Shown: positions 50,371 to 62,396 of the stretch, one piece after another
Numbering within the stretch: position 1 is the stretch's first letter
Layout of the letters: each line of letters starts with the position of its first letter
Source of the DNA: JAPPLB01 sp965218555
GTDB taxonomy: Bacteria; Acidobacteriota; Terriglobia; Bryobacterales; UBA6623
Direction of reading: 5' to 3'
DNA: 64,000 nt
Assembly (NCBI GenBank): GCA_965218555.1
Contig: OZ244625.1
Span: 3,906,001-3,970,000, forward strand
The notes under the pieces: generated by a model
Told to the model about the DNA's origin: nothing
Database searches by the model: none
Seen by the model: the letters and a program-made list of their open reading frames with translations, nothing else
Made by a program: the position numbers and the translations under genes

Positions 50371-52701
50371 TCAGGGCTTGGGCCACTCAAGGTGGCGATG
50401 TAAAAAATCGAAGCTGCCCTGGGCGTTGATCTCGTGGGGCCCGAGAAAGAATTCGATCTCGGTCTGATCCGCTAAACCTAGTTCCGCATAGTGTTGGCGC
50501 ACCTTTGCGTACTCATAGGCGACCCACTCGTCGGGCGCTACGCCGTCATGGTGACCGCGCTCGACCATGAACGGGCGGGGCGCCATTATCTTGGCGAGGT
50601 CGCTGTAGTTGAAGGTGTTGCCCAGGTTGAACTCGAACATCTCGTACTCACCGGTGAAGACGTAGCTGTAGCGGTGCACATCGCTGGTGTTCTTCCAGAT
50701 CCATTCGTTGAAGTCCGCGGAACAGATGGAGAGGGCATATGCCTTGAGCAAGGGCGGCACTCTCACCGCCGTCTTTCCCCCATAAGAGAGACCATAAAAA
50801 GCTATCTGTTTCCGATTGACAAACGGTAAAGTCTCCAGCCATTCCAGGATTCGGTCATGCTGGCCGAGGATGAAGGAAAAGAGCGATACCCCCAGAGGAT
50901 TGGCCTTGCGTTGTAAAACGCGAAAGTCATCGCGGCCGATGTAGGGGTTCTGTGGCGCGAATACGATGAAGCCTCGATCGGCCAGACGGGCTCCATAGTG
51001 GTGGTAGGGTCCCTTGATCGCGGAGTCGACGAGCATCCGGGGCCTGCCCTCGAGTCCATGTTGGGTGACGACGACGGGGCGCTGTTCGCCGGGCTTGAGA
51101 TCGTTCGGCAGGAGTAGGATGCCATAGGCAAAGACTTCAGGCCAGACGGGCAGAACCACTTGGTAGCCTTTCCATGCCGCGGTCTCGTACGTAAGCCGGG
51201 TGTAGGCTTCGAGCGGTTCGGAAGGGTCGGGTAGGCGTCCGATCACCTCTTCCCAGAGAATCTTTCTGTACTCGTCGGCGCTTCGCTCCCAGTCCGAGAC
51301 CGAGGCGCGGTCCGCTTTGGCCCAGAAGCGCTTGCGCGTAAACTCGGACTTCCGAACCACCGCCTGCGTATGAGCGACAAGCTCGTCGAACTGCCGCCGA
51401 AGACGCCGGGAGGGATCGAAGGCGCGGCGTTGGTCGCTGGGTGCCGAGGGTGTCTCGACAATGGCGCTGGGGGAATCGAAGAGGGAAACAAAGGATTGCA
51501 GCGTCGGGCCGGTAAGCGCACCCTGGCCATGACCGTTACTGAGTTGGAATTGAAGATGGTCTGCCACGCCCAACCGCGCAAAGGTGGGTCGGGCTCGCTC
51601 TATTTCGGCCCGGACCTCGGATTCCGAGGGCGACGGTATCCGACCCGGCGCCGCTCCACTCCGCTTCGGAGTGACAGGCGGCGGTCCGCTGATTGGCGGT
51701 GCGGGCGCTGCTTCGATGTGAAGACGGCGTGGAGCGATGAGACGTGCGATCTCCGCGTCGCCAAACCGTTCCAGCAGCCGCCAGACATTGCGGTAGATGG
51801 GTTCGCTCCAGAGCCCCTCTCGCGGACCGAAGTAGCCGCTGACAAGACTGACGTCAATGCGAGTGTCGATGGCGGCGCTGTAAAGGGCGAGCAGACCTCC
51901 CTCACCGTATCCGACAACGCCGACTTCCGCGTCAGTGTCCTCGGCCTTGATGGCATCGACCGCCGACAGCACCTTCTGGACCTCGTAGCCGATGATGTGC
52001 CGTCCCATCTCGAACGCCATGCTGTAGATGAACTCGCGATGCGGCTGATTGGTGTAACGGATGCGCGGGTGTCCAGACCAGTCGTCGGCGCGGTCAATGA
52101 GCGTGGGGACGATAACGCACAGGCCGGATTCGGCGAGCAGGCGCGGGTATTGGGCGGCTTTGGCGACACCCGGGGTCAGTCCCACGGCCGCCTCGGGCGA
52201 CACGTCCGCATCAGGTAAGGCGATGACGTGTCCGCGCGGTCTTCCCGTCGGCTGGAGCAGAAGCCCCTCCCCGTGAACGCCGGGAAGTACGGGCCAACGG
52301 ATCGTATGAATTTCGTACGCTGATGTCTTGGCGACCAGCGAAAGTTGACGAGTCGTGCCGACAAGCTCAAATCCGTCGGTTGGCAGTCGATCATCGACGG
52401 CGCCGATGATGCGTCGGAAATGCTCGCGGTTGGCCGCCACGGATGCTTCGTACGCTCCCGCGGAGGAATAGTCTCCCGCGGAGGAATAGTCGAGGTTCCA
52501 GTGCCACTCGCGCTGGGCGGCCAAGAACTCCGTCGCAACCATCAGATAGCGGTCGATGCCCGCGACCATACGGGCCGCGAGGTCGCCCTCCCATTCGAGA
52601 GGCCGGGTGCCGTCCAGCGGTTGAGCGTCGAGGCGGCAAGTCGGACTCTGGGGCAGAGTGAGCGCCAGCAACAAGCAAGCAAGAGGAATTGAACGGGACA
52701 T
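50371..52701 (-). CDS. Exported double alpha/beta-hydrolase (acetyl-xylan-esterase/dienelactone-hydrolase-like)
   Basis: 776 residues. Signal peptide (MSRSIPLACLLLALTLPQSP), then two alpha/beta-hydrolase folds. The first (about 130-340) has VGVVGYGEGG where a nucleophile elbow would be G-x-S-x-G, so the serine is missing and this half is probably inactive. The second (about 470-776) has IAFYGLSYGGKTA with the nucleophile near 638, a downstream acid and PHE-type histidine region (FFLGPHEINAQGSFDFLHRHL cut), and looks active. It is likely a periplasmic esterase acting on plant or microbial polysaccharide esters. An 18-bp tandem repeat (52455-52490) doubles DYSSAG near residue 75. Confidence 0.82.
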   Translation of the reverse strand: MSRSIPLACLLLALTLPQSPTCRLDAQPLDGTRPLEWEGDLAARMVAGIDRYLMVATEFLAAQREWHWNLDYSSAGDYSSAGAYEASVAANREHFRRIIGAVDDRLPTDGFELVGTTRQLSLVAKTSAYEIHTIRWPVLPGVHGEGLLLQPTGRPRGHVIALPDADVSPEAAVGLTPGVAKAAQYPRLLAESGLCVIVPTLIDRADDWSGHPRIRYTNQPHREFIYSMAFEMGRHIIGYEVQKVLSAVDAIKAEDTDAEVGVVGYGEGGLLALYSAAIDTRIDVSLVSGYFGPREGLWSEPIYRNVWRLLERFGDAEIARLIAPRRLHIEAAPAPPISGPPPVTPKRSGAAPGRIPSPSESEVRAEIERARPTFARLGVADHLQFQLSNGHGQGALTGPTLQSFVSLFDSPSAIVETPSAPSDQRRAFDPSRRLRRQFDELVAHTQAVVRKSEFTRKRFWAKADRASVSDWERSADEYRKILWEEVIGRLPDPSEPLEAYTRLTYETAAWKGYQVVLPVWPEVFAYGILLLPNDLKPGEQRPVVVTQHGLEGRPRMLVDSAIKGPYHHYGARLADRGFIVFAPQNPYIGRDDFRVLQRKANPLGVSLFSFILGQHDRILEWLETLPFVNRKQIAFYGLSYGGKTAVRVPPLLKAYALSICSADFNEWIWKNTSDVHRYSYVFTGEYEMFEFNLGNTFNYSDLAKIMAPRPFMVERGHHDGVAPDEWVAYEYAKVRQHYAELGLADQTEIEFFLGPHEINAQGSFDFLHRHLEWPKP
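52455..52490 (-). repeat. 18-bp tandem duplication inside the esterase gene
   Basis: ctcccgcggaggaatagt occurs twice in a row. On the coding strand it encodes DYSSAG twice, followed by an imperfect third unit AYEAS. It keeps the frame. Confidence 0.9.
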
Positions 52702-52810
52702 GGAAATGGCCCCTTATCGTTGAACACGAGCATACCAGACGCTCCCCGCGTGAGAGCGATACAGGGGAAGTCTGAATATCGAAGACGATCGACGGTAATG
52801 TCGAGTGGAC

Positions 52811-52841
52811 GGGGTCGCACGTTTCTGGAAAGTGCGACCCC
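52811..52841 (-). terminator. Terminator-like hairpin downstream of the membrane pyrophosphatase
   Basis: Perfect 10-bp arms ggggtcgcac (52811-52820) and gtgcgacccc (52832-52841) with an 11-base loop. It lies 54 bases beyond the hppA stop codon and before the next gene on the same strand. No strong U-run follows on the minus strand, so it may end transcription weakly or protect the 3' end. Confidence 0.6.
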
Positions 52842-52894
52842 TCTTTGGAGCAACGCAAGGGAGAAGCCGCCCGACTCCGCTGCGACGAACGAAG

Positions 52895-54949
<2,055 letters not shown>

Positions 54950-55191
54950 TTTCCGAGATCAGACAGGACTAACGATGAGGGGTGGGGGACCCCTGCTTGG
55001 TACCTTCTATCGACGGCCTTTGAGGACCGTAATGGGATTTCACAGCGTAACATGCGTCCGACGCGGATGGCTACGTACACGACATCGCAGTGACATCGGT
55101 CGCCGCCGCAAACGGCATTAACCCGCCGGTCAAGTTTGGGCGAATACCGCGAAGAAGTTGATATCGTAAGCATTCATGGGACGGAACGTAA

Positions 55192-56193
55192 ATGATCATC
55201 GGCCTGACAGGCGCCAACGGCGCAGGGAAAACAGTCACCGCTGACCACCTCAAGACGAAAGGATTTCGCTTCTACTCGCTTTCGGACGAGATTCAAACGG
55301 AGCTGAGAAGGCAAGGCCGACCGGCGACGCGCGAGAATCTGATTGAGATGGGGAACCGGTTGCGGAGGGAGTTCGGCTCCGCCGTGCTGGCCGAGCGCGT
55401 GAAGGCGAAGCTCCGTCCGGATCAGAACTATGTGATCGACTCGATTCGGAACCCGTCTGAGGTCGCGGCACTGAGGGCGAACGGCGATTTCCATCTATTG
55501 CACCTGGACGCGCCACCGGAAGTTCGCTACGAGCGTGTGGTCAATCGCGGCGGTGACCGCAAGCCGGTTTCTCAAGAGGAGTTCGTCGAGCAGGAGCGGC
55601 TCGAACTGGAAAGTGACGACCCCGCGCGGCAACAACTGCGGGCCTGCAGCGAACTGGCTGACGAAACGGTTATGAATGACTCATCGTCGGTGTCGCTGAA
55701 GCGAAGTGTCGACGAAATCGTCATACGCTGGTTGATGGAGGCTCGGCGGCCCGGCTGGGACGAGTATTTCATGGAGATCGCACGGATCGCGGCCCTCCGC
55801 AGCAACTGCATGAAACGCAAGGTGGCCTCTGTGATCGTCAAGGACCGTCGGATCATTTCAACCGGCTACAACGGCACGCCGCGGGGGGCAAAAAACTGCA
55901 ACGAGGGTGGCTGCCCGCGTTGCAACTCGCTTGCCGACAGTGGTACGAACCTGGGCGAGTGCTTGTGTTCTCACGCCGAGGAGAACGCGATCGTCCAAGC
56001 GGCCTACCACGGAATCGGCGTCAAGAACTCGACGCTTTACACAACCTTCTCGCCGTGTCTGATCTGTACCAAAATGATCATCAACGCGGGGATCTCCGAG
56101 GTGGTCTTCAATCGAGAATATCCACTTGGTGATGTAGCGCTAGGGCTTCTGGAAGAAGCGGGCGTCATGATCAAGCGACAACAGTTGGATTGA
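55192..56193 (+). CDS. P-loop kinase-like / dCMP deaminase fusion
   Basis: 333 residues. Residues 1-180 form a P-loop kinase-like domain (MIIGLTGANGAGKTVTADHL; YVIDSIRNPSEVAAL; HLDAPPEVRYERVVNR). Residues 190-333 are a zinc deoxycytidylate deaminase: CSHAEENAIVQAA (zinc His and catalytic Glu, about 261-264) and TFSPCLICTKMIINAG (Cys pair about 289/292), with SNCMKRKVASVIVKD and GYNGTPRGAKNC upstream. dCMP deaminase makes dUMP for thymidylate synthesis. The N-terminal domain resembles dephospho-CoA-kinase/AAA_18 proteins and may bind a nucleotide regulator, as in the related fungal and some bacterial fusions. ATG at 55192. Confidence 0.9.
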   Translation: MIIGLTGANGAGKTVTADHLKTKGFRFYSLSDEIQTELRRQGRPATRENLIEMGNRLRREFGSAVLAERVKAKLRPDQNYVIDSIRNPSEVAALRANGDFHLLHLDAPPEVRYERVVNRGGDRKPVSQEEFVEQERLELESDDPARQQLRACSELADETVMNDSSSVSLKRSVDEIVIRWLMEARRPGWDEYFMEIARIAALRSNCMKRKVASVIVKDRRIISTGYNGTPRGAKNCNEGGCPRCNSLADSGTNLGECLCSHAEENAIVQAAYHGIGVKNSTLYTTFSPCLICTKMIINAGISEVVFNREYPLGDVALGLLEEAGVMIKRQQLD

Positions 56194-56288
56194 GAGTGGC
56201 GACTTGGGTTCCCGCAGGCGGCTCAGTGCCAACGCTTGCTGTGTGCTGTCGGGCCCATGGTTTTACGATGGATTTAGAGTTCGATAAG

Positions 56289-59200
56289 ATGAAAGTTCCC
56301 CCTATGCAGGTCCTTCCGGTGTCTCTGCTGGTTGTGGCCGCTCTCCTGACGAGCTGCTCAATAATCACCGGCCCCTCATACGCGCCGCCTGATCCCAAGC
56401 AGATCGAGCTACAACAGATTCGAAATCTCGGCAAGGCCTTCTACGAGAACCCCGCCACGCAAAACCTCGCGCCGGAGACGTTGCGCAAGGCGGTTGACAT
56501 CGATCCGAAATCAGCTCGCGATCAGTTGAACTACGGCCTCGCGCTGCTGCGCGCCGGCCTGACGGAAGAGGGCATCGCTACCGTCCGGAAGGCACAGGAG
56601 ATGGATCCGGAGATTCCCCATACCTATTTCAACCTGGGAGTTGAATTCAAGAAACAAGGCGAAATGGATCAAGCGCTCGTACAGTTCGAGCGGATGGCCG
56701 AGCTGATTCCCAATCACGCCAAGACTCGCTACCAACTCGGAACGCTTTACAAACAGCAGGGTGCTACCGACAGGGCGATGGCGGAGTTCGAGAGGGCGGC
56801 CGACCTCGACCCGAGCCTCGCTGCGCCGCACTTCCAGATGTTCGGGCTGCAGCGTCGGACTGACCCCGAGCAGGCTCGCGAAGAAATCGAGATCTTCAAG
56901 AAACTCAAAGCGGCCCAGGCCGGTGCGGCGGTGGGTGAGGACGTTGACTGGAGCTTCTACTCGGAGTTGTACGATCCGATTCAACCCGCGATGGTGCCGC
57001 CGCCCCCCGGCGAGGTTCGTTTCGAAGCCGAGGTCGTTGCGCTCGAGTTGGAAGGGGCGGCCTTGGGGATCGAGGTTCTCGACGCGGACGGAGACGGGAC
57101 AACGGACATGCTAGTGTGGTCGAGCGAAGCAGGGGTGCTGCTTGCCGACAGCTACGGAGCATGGGAACGGCGGGAATCGCCTGGGCTCTCTGAGATAGCC
57201 GGATTGCGGAGGTTGGCGATCGGAGACTCGAACAACGACGGCTTCCCCGACTGCGCGGCGGTGCACAGCGGCGGCGTCGATTTGATGCCCAACGCTTCGG
57301 GTCGATTCGACGAACGAACGACCTTGATCGAAGGTGATTTCGCGGATGCGGTCTGGGTGGACTTTGATCATGACTACGACCTCGATCTGATGGTGGTGGG
57401 TCAGGATCAAGTTCTGCTTCGCAACAATGGCGACGGGACATTCCTCAACGTCTCGGAGAAGTTTCCTTTCGAGCAGGGTCCGGCAAGGGCCGTGACTACC
57501 CTTGAATTGGAAGAGGACAACGGGAACGACATCGTTATCGCCTACGCAAATGCGCTGGTGGTTTTCGAAGATCGCAAGTTGGGCCTGTTCGAACCGCATC
57601 CGGTCGAAGGATTTGACACCGGCTCGGGAATCACCCGGCTTGATGTGTTCGATCTCAACCATGACGGCTTTCTGGATGTTGTCTTGACCACCGAATCCGG
57701 CTCGCGCGTAGCTGAGAACCATGATGGAGATTTGAAGGCCGGACCGGATCTGCCACGCCTGCTCGCGGTCGGAGATTGTACGAACCGCGGGTGGTTTGAC
57801 GTGCTGGGAAGCGACGATTTGGTGTTGAATGCAGGAGCATTCCGGTTCACGCCAAGCGACGCGGCGCCAGGACCTTTCAGTGTGGCCGCTGCGGCTGATT
57901 TCAACGGCGACGGCGTGGTCGATTTCGCAACGTTGTCAACCGGCGGCGCACTTGCGATCCAGCAGAATCGAACCGAGACGCAAAATCATCATGTCACGAT
58001 CGCGATCGAAGGAGTGAAGAACCAGAAGCGTGCCGAGGGAGCGCGGGTGGAAGTCAAGGCAGGACTCGGCTACGGAAAGCAGATCTACCGCGGGCTTCCT
58101 CTCACGTTCGGTGTTGGAGCGAGCGAGTCTGTTGAGACGGTACGCATTACCTGGCCGAACGGATTGATTCAGAACGAGTCCGAGCAGCCGGTCGGCGTGA
58201 TGCATCGATACGTCGAGAAGCCGCGGCTTTCGGGCTCGTGTCCGATGATTTTCACCTGGAACGGTGAGGAGTTCGAGTTCATCAGCGACGTGCTCGGCGT
58301 AGCGCCTCTCGGGGCGGGTCTCGGCGATGGGCAGTTCTTCCCAACCGACCACGACGAGCACATCCAGGTCGGTGGTGCGTCACTGAAGCCGCGGGATGGT
58401 TTCTACGAGGTGCGCGTGACGGAAGAACTGCGTGAGGTTTCTTACCTCGATCAGATCCAGCTCATCGCGCTCGATCACCCGGCCGACACCGAGATATATA
58501 CGAACGAAAAGTTCATCTCACCGCCGTTTCCGGCTTTCCGCTTATTTGGAGTGAGTGAGCGGCTGCCGGCGTCCTCGGCGATCGACAGCCGCGGGCGGGA
58601 CGTGCTTGATGAGCTGTCACGGCGTGACCGGCGCTATCCTGAGGGTTTCCGCCGGGACTTCGCAGGCCGGGCCGTGATGCACACGCTGACGCTTGATTTC
58701 GAAAGTCTGCGGGGACATGACGACGCCGTGCTCTTTCTGCATGGCTGGGTGGACTGGGCGGACGGGAGTACATTCGTCGGTTCTGCACAGAGCGCAATCA
58801 ACATGCTGCTGCCGCCTCGTCTTGAAGTTCGCGACGAGCGGGGCGAGTGGGTAACGGCGATCGAAGACATAGGGATCCCGGCGGGCAAGCCGAAGACGAT
58901 CGCCGTTGATCTGAAGGGTGTGTTTCCGTCTGATGCGCGGGAGATCAGGATCACCACCAACCTGTGTGTCTATTGGGACGAAGCGTTCGCTGCCTTACGC
59001 ACCAAGGAACCGGAATCTCGACTGACCAGATTGAACGCCGAGAACGCCACGTTGGGGTTTCGCGGGTTCTCGAAAGTAGAGATTCATCCCGAGCGGCGGC
59101 AACCCGAGAAGTTCATCTATGCGCAGGTGCAAGCGGCGTCAATGTGGAATCCCACGCCGGGCTACTACACGAACTACGGCGATGTGCGCGAGCTGCTGGC

Positions 59201-59513
59201 CGACATTGATGACCGCTTCGTCATCATGGGTTCCGGTGACGAGCTGAAGCTGCGGTTCGCGGCCAGGGGGCTTCCGGAACTGCCAGACGGCTGGACTCGT
59301 GACTACCTGCTGTTCTTCGACGGCTGGGCGAAGGACGGCGATTCGAATACGGCCTTCAGTTCAGCGGTTGAGCCCCTGCCCTTCCATGGAATGAGCGGGT
59401 ATCCCTACGGCCCGGATGAAAGCTATCCCGACGACCACCTGCACCTTAAATATCTCGACGAATACAACCAACGCCCGGCGTTACGTCTGCTGCCTCGGTT
59501 TTCCCGGCCATGA
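56289..59513 (+). CDS. CRTAC1-type lipoprotein: TPR, FG-GAP propeller and ASPIC/UnbV domain
   Basis: 1074 residues. The leader MKVPPMQVLPVSLLVVAALL ends in a lipobox (LTSC). TPR helices (about 40-205) are followed by an FG-GAP/VCBS-like propeller (about 255-560) with calcium-type loops DADGDGTTD, DSNNDGFPD, DLNHDGFLD and DFNGDGVVD. Next is an ASPIC/UnbV domain (about 565-640, TVRITWPNGLIQNESEQPVG), then a unique 430-residue C-terminal part (SGSCPMIFTWNGEEFEF to the end). It should sit on the outside of a membrane and bind partners or glycans. The ATG at 56289 is chosen because it gives the lipoprotein leader; the frame is open to 56190. The stop overlaps the next start by four bases. Confidence 0.87.
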   Translation: MKVPPMQVLPVSLLVVAALLTSCSIITGPSYAPPDPKQIELQQIRNLGKAFYENPATQNLAPETLRKAVDIDPKSARDQLNYGLALLRAGLTEEGIATVRKAQEMDPEIPHTYFNLGVEFKKQGEMDQALVQFERMAELIPNHAKTRYQLGTLYKQQGATDRAMAEFERAADLDPSLAAPHFQMFGLQRRTDPEQAREEIEIFKKLKAAQAGAAVGEDVDWSFYSELYDPIQPAMVPPPPGEVRFEAEVVALELEGAALGIEVLDADGDGTTDMLVWSSEAGVLLADSYGAWERRESPGLSEIAGLRRLAIGDSNNDGFPDCAAVHSGGVDLMPNASGRFDERTTLIEGDFADAVWVDFDHDYDLDLMVVGQDQVLLRNNGDGTFLNVSEKFPFEQGPARAVTTLELEEDNGNDIVIAYANALVVFEDRKLGLFEPHPVEGFDTGSGITRLDVFDLNHDGFLDVVLTTESGSRVAENHDGDLKAGPDLPRLLAVGDCTNRGWFDVLGSDDLVLNAGAFRFTPSDAAPGPFSVAAAADFNGDGVVDFATLSTGGALAIQQNRTETQNHHVTIAIEGVKNQKRAEGARVEVKAGLGYGKQIYRGLPLTFGVGASESVETVRITWPNGLIQNESEQPVGVMHRYVEKPRLSGSCPMIFTWNGEEFEFISDVLGVAPLGAGLGDGQFFPTDHDEHIQVGGASLKPRDGFYEVRVTEELREVSYLDQIQLIALDHPADTEIYTNEKFISPPFPAFRLFGVSERLPASSAIDSRGRDVLDELSRRDRRYPEGFRRDFAGRAVMHTLTLDFESLRGHDDAVLFLHGWVDWADGSTFVGSAQSAINMLLPPRLEVRDERGEWVTAIEDIGIPAGKPKTIAVDLKGVFPSDAREIRITTNLCVYWDEAFAALRTKEPESRLTRLNAENATLGFRGFSKVEIHPERRQPEKFIYAQVQAASMWNPTPGYYTNYGDVRELLADIDDRFVIMGSGDELKLRFAARGLPELPDGWTRDYLLFFDGWAKDGDSNTAFSSAVEPLPFHGMSGYPYGPDESYPDDHLHLKYLDEYNQRPALRLLPRFSRP

Positions 59514-62284
59514 ACACGCCTCGAAGCCTTGCGATCTGCTTGCTTCTGGTTGTCGTCAGCGCTGGGTGGATCTGGGCGTTTCCAGAGGCAAGTGTCTTCT
59601 TCGTCGGCACCGTGCTGCTGCATGTGGTGCTCGGCGTGGTGCTCATCGGCGCGGCGTTTCGCCATTGGCGATCCGGGTGGATGGCGTTGCTTCGACGAGA
59701 TGCGAAGTCCGCGCTCGCCGCTCTGGCGGCCTCAGCTCTGTGCGGCTTGGTTCTCGGGTACGCCGGCGCGACGCGGCCGAACCTGTGGATTGTTCAGATC
59801 CACGGCGCGGCAGGATTCCTGGGGGTAGCGCTACTGACTTGGTGGGCGGTCCGTTACGCCAAGGCCTTTGCGCCGTGGGCCGCCGGAGCGGGCGTGCTGG
59901 CGCTGTGCCTTCCGACCTACGTGGTGCTCCGGAGTCACTGGTTCCCGACTCCACAGGATCGCATCGTGAACCCTCTGGAAGCTCCCGAGTCGATGAAATA
60001 CGAGGGCGGCGGCGTGGGAAGCCCTTTCTTCCCTTCGGCCTCGCGAACCAATACCGGCGGATACATCCCTTCGGATTTCTTCCTTGATTCGAAACTCTGC
60101 GGCGAGTGCCACAAGGATATCTACGAGCAGTGGAACGAATCGATGCACCACTTCTCGTCGTTCAACAACCAGTTCTATCGCAAGTCCATCGAATACATGC
60201 AGGAGACCGCCGGAGTCGAAGCGTCGAAGTGGTGCGCGGGCTGCCATGACCACGCGATGTTCTTCAACGGCCGGTTCGAAGAACCCGTCAGAGGGCAGAT
60301 CGACACACCGGAAGCACAGGCCGGGCTGGGGTGCGTTTCGTGCCATTCGATTTCGAGCGTCGCGGACACGATGGGCAACGGCGGGTTCACGATCGAGTAT
60401 CCGGTCCTGCATCCGTTGATGTCGAGCAAGAATCCCGTTATTCGCGCAATCGACAGCTATGTCATCAACACGGCACCGGCCGCGCACCGCCGAACCTTCA
60501 TGAAGCCGTTCATGCGGCAGGACCGCTCCGAGTTTTGTTCGTCTTGCCACAAGGTGCATCTTGACGTGCCGGTGAACAACTACCGTTGGATACGCGGCTT
60601 CAACGAATACGATTCGTGGCAGGCGAGCGGCGTTTCGGGACAGGGAGCGAGGTCGTTCTACTATCCGGCTAAGTCGGCGGACTGTTCGGATTGCCACATG
60701 CCGCTCGTCGAATCAGATGATCCGGGCAACATCGACGGCTACGTGCACTCACATCGCTTTCCGGCCGCAAACACGGCTGTGCCCTATGTCAACGGGCATG
60801 AAGAGCAGCTTCGGACTACACGGGAATTTCTGGAAGACTCTGTGACGGTAGACATCTTTGCGATGGCGCCCGCCGCGGACCTCAGCGCGCTCGAAATGCG
60901 CCGCACGAGTTCAGATGAGCCGATGCTCGCGACCTCTTTCGCTGTCGGCGAAGAAAGTGCGGCGATGGGAGCGGCTGCTGTGCTCCGCGAGGTCGGCGAG
61001 ACGGCTGCTCCACTCGATCGCACCCGGGCGAGTGTCGCGCCGGGCGATGTTGTTCGCATCGATGTCGTCGTGCGAACACGTACGGTGGGCCACTTCTTCC
61101 CAGGCGGCACGGTGGACTCGTTCGATGTATGGCTCGAGCTGTCGGCGACGGACGCCGACGGGGAACCTTTTTTCTGGAGCGGATGGATCAAGGACGATGG
61201 TGAGGGCCAAGTCGAGAACGGCGCGCATTTCTATCGAGCTTGGCTGCTCGACGAGCATGGCAATCCGATCAACAAGCGAAACGCCTTCCACATGAGGAGC
61301 GCTCTGTACGTCAGGCAGATTCCTCCCGGCGCGGCCGACGTAGCCCATTTCCGGATGCGGATTCCCGAAGATGTCAAAGGCCCGATCAAGCTCCACGCGA
61401 AGCTGAACTATCGGAAATTCTCCCACTTCTACACCTCGTTTTCTTATGCCGGCGAGCCGAAGGCCGACGACGGCGTGACGTTCACGAAAGACTACGATGA
61501 CCGCGAGTTCACCCTCGATCCGGCCGACATTCCGAGCAATGTTGCGGGGGACATTCGCGATCGAATCCCGAATCTTCCCGTGATCGTGATCACCGAGGAT
61601 CGGAAGACGATCGAGGTTGGCCACGGTGCAGCCGCCTGGGGACCGGTGGTCCGTGAAGAAGACTATGAGCGCTGGAACGACTACGGGATCGGGTTGCTCC
61701 TGCAGGGAGACCTGAAAGGCGCTGAATACGCCTTCGAGCGGGTGACGGAAGCGCATCCGGACTTCGCTGACGGCTGGCTGAACGTAGCACGTTCATTGAT
61801 TCGCGAAGGACGTACTGACGAAGCGGCTGGCTACCTCGACCGCGCGCGAGAGATCGACGACAACCTCGGCAGAATTCATTTCTTCCGCGCAGTCGTAGCT
61901 CGGGCGGCCGGGGACTATGACACGGCGATCGAGGCGTTGGAGCGCGTGTTGGACTCCTATCCCCGGGACCGCGTGGTGCTGAATCAATACGCCGTCGTGT
62001 TGCGGCTGCAACGACGCTACCAGGAAGCCCTGGAGATTCTCGATCGGGTCGCGCGGATCGATCCCGAAGACCTGCAAATGTACTACACACGCATGCTCTG
62101 CTACCGCGGCCTCGGCGATGAAGAGGCCGCCGCGCGCGCCGAAGCACGCTTCTTACGCTTCAAGGCTGATGAGTCGGCGCAAACGATTACCGCGTCGCGC
62201 CGCCGACGAAGCGCGGAAGACAACAACGAGCGACAGACGATCCACGAGCACGTCTCAGTGCCCGGCGCTTGGCCGGGAGAGTGA
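59510..62284 (+). CDS. Membrane-anchored pentaheme cytochrome c with C-terminal TPR
   Basis: 924 residues. Four or so membrane helices occupy 1-150. After about residue 165 come five CxxCH heme sites: CGECH (about 198), CAGCH (242), CVSCH (275), CSSCH (343) and CSDCH (393), in a 'cytochrome c554/c-prime-like' arrangement. A beta-rich middle (about 470-690) is followed by TPR helices (about 725-880; GIGLLLQGDLKGAEYAFERV). It should carry electrons outside the cytoplasmic membrane while binding protein partners. Its ATG overlaps the stop of the CRTAC1-type gene (ATGA), so the two are made together and probably form one complex. Electron donor and acceptor are unknown. Confidence 0.88.
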   Translation: MNTPRSLAICLLLVVVSAGWIWAFPEASVFFVGTVLLHVVLGVVLIGAAFRHWRSGWMALLRRDAKSALAALAASALCGLVLGYAGATRPNLWIVQIHGAAGFLGVALLTWWAVRYAKAFAPWAAGAGVLALCLPTYVVLRSHWFPTPQDRIVNPLEAPESMKYEGGGVGSPFFPSASRTNTGGYIPSDFFLDSKLCGECHKDIYEQWNESMHHFSSFNNQFYRKSIEYMQETAGVEASKWCAGCHDHAMFFNGRFEEPVRGQIDTPEAQAGLGCVSCHSISSVADTMGNGGFTIEYPVLHPLMSSKNPVIRAIDSYVINTAPAAHRRTFMKPFMRQDRSEFCSSCHKVHLDVPVNNYRWIRGFNEYDSWQASGVSGQGARSFYYPAKSADCSDCHMPLVESDDPGNIDGYVHSHRFPAANTAVPYVNGHEEQLRTTREFLEDSVTVDIFAMAPAADLSALEMRRTSSDEPMLATSFAVGEESAAMGAAAVLREVGETAAPLDRTRASVAPGDVVRIDVVVRTRTVGHFFPGGTVDSFDVWLELSATDADGEPFFWSGWIKDDGEGQVENGAHFYRAWLLDEHGNPINKRNAFHMRSALYVRQIPPGAADVAHFRMRIPEDVKGPIKLHAKLNYRKFSHFYTSFSYAGEPKADDGVTFTKDYDDREFTLDPADIPSNVAGDIRDRIPNLPVIVITEDRKTIEVGHGAAAWGPVVREEDYERWNDYGIGLLLQGDLKGAEYAFERVTEAHPDFADGWLNVARSLIREGRTDEAAGYLDRAREIDDNLGRIHFFRAVVARAAGDYDTAIEALERVLDSYPRDRVVLNQYAVVLRLQRRYQEALEILDRVARIDPEDLQMYYTRMLCYRGLGDEEAAARAEARFLRFKADESAQTITASRRRRSAEDNNERQTIHEHVSVPGAWPGE

Positions 62285-62396
62285 AGCGATCGCTCGCTAC
62301 GCTTCCTCCGGCATCCCGAGGGTGGCCTTGGTGGTATGGATCTTGGCGAGATCCGCCGGGTCATCTTTACTGCTCCTGACCTATATACTGGGATCG

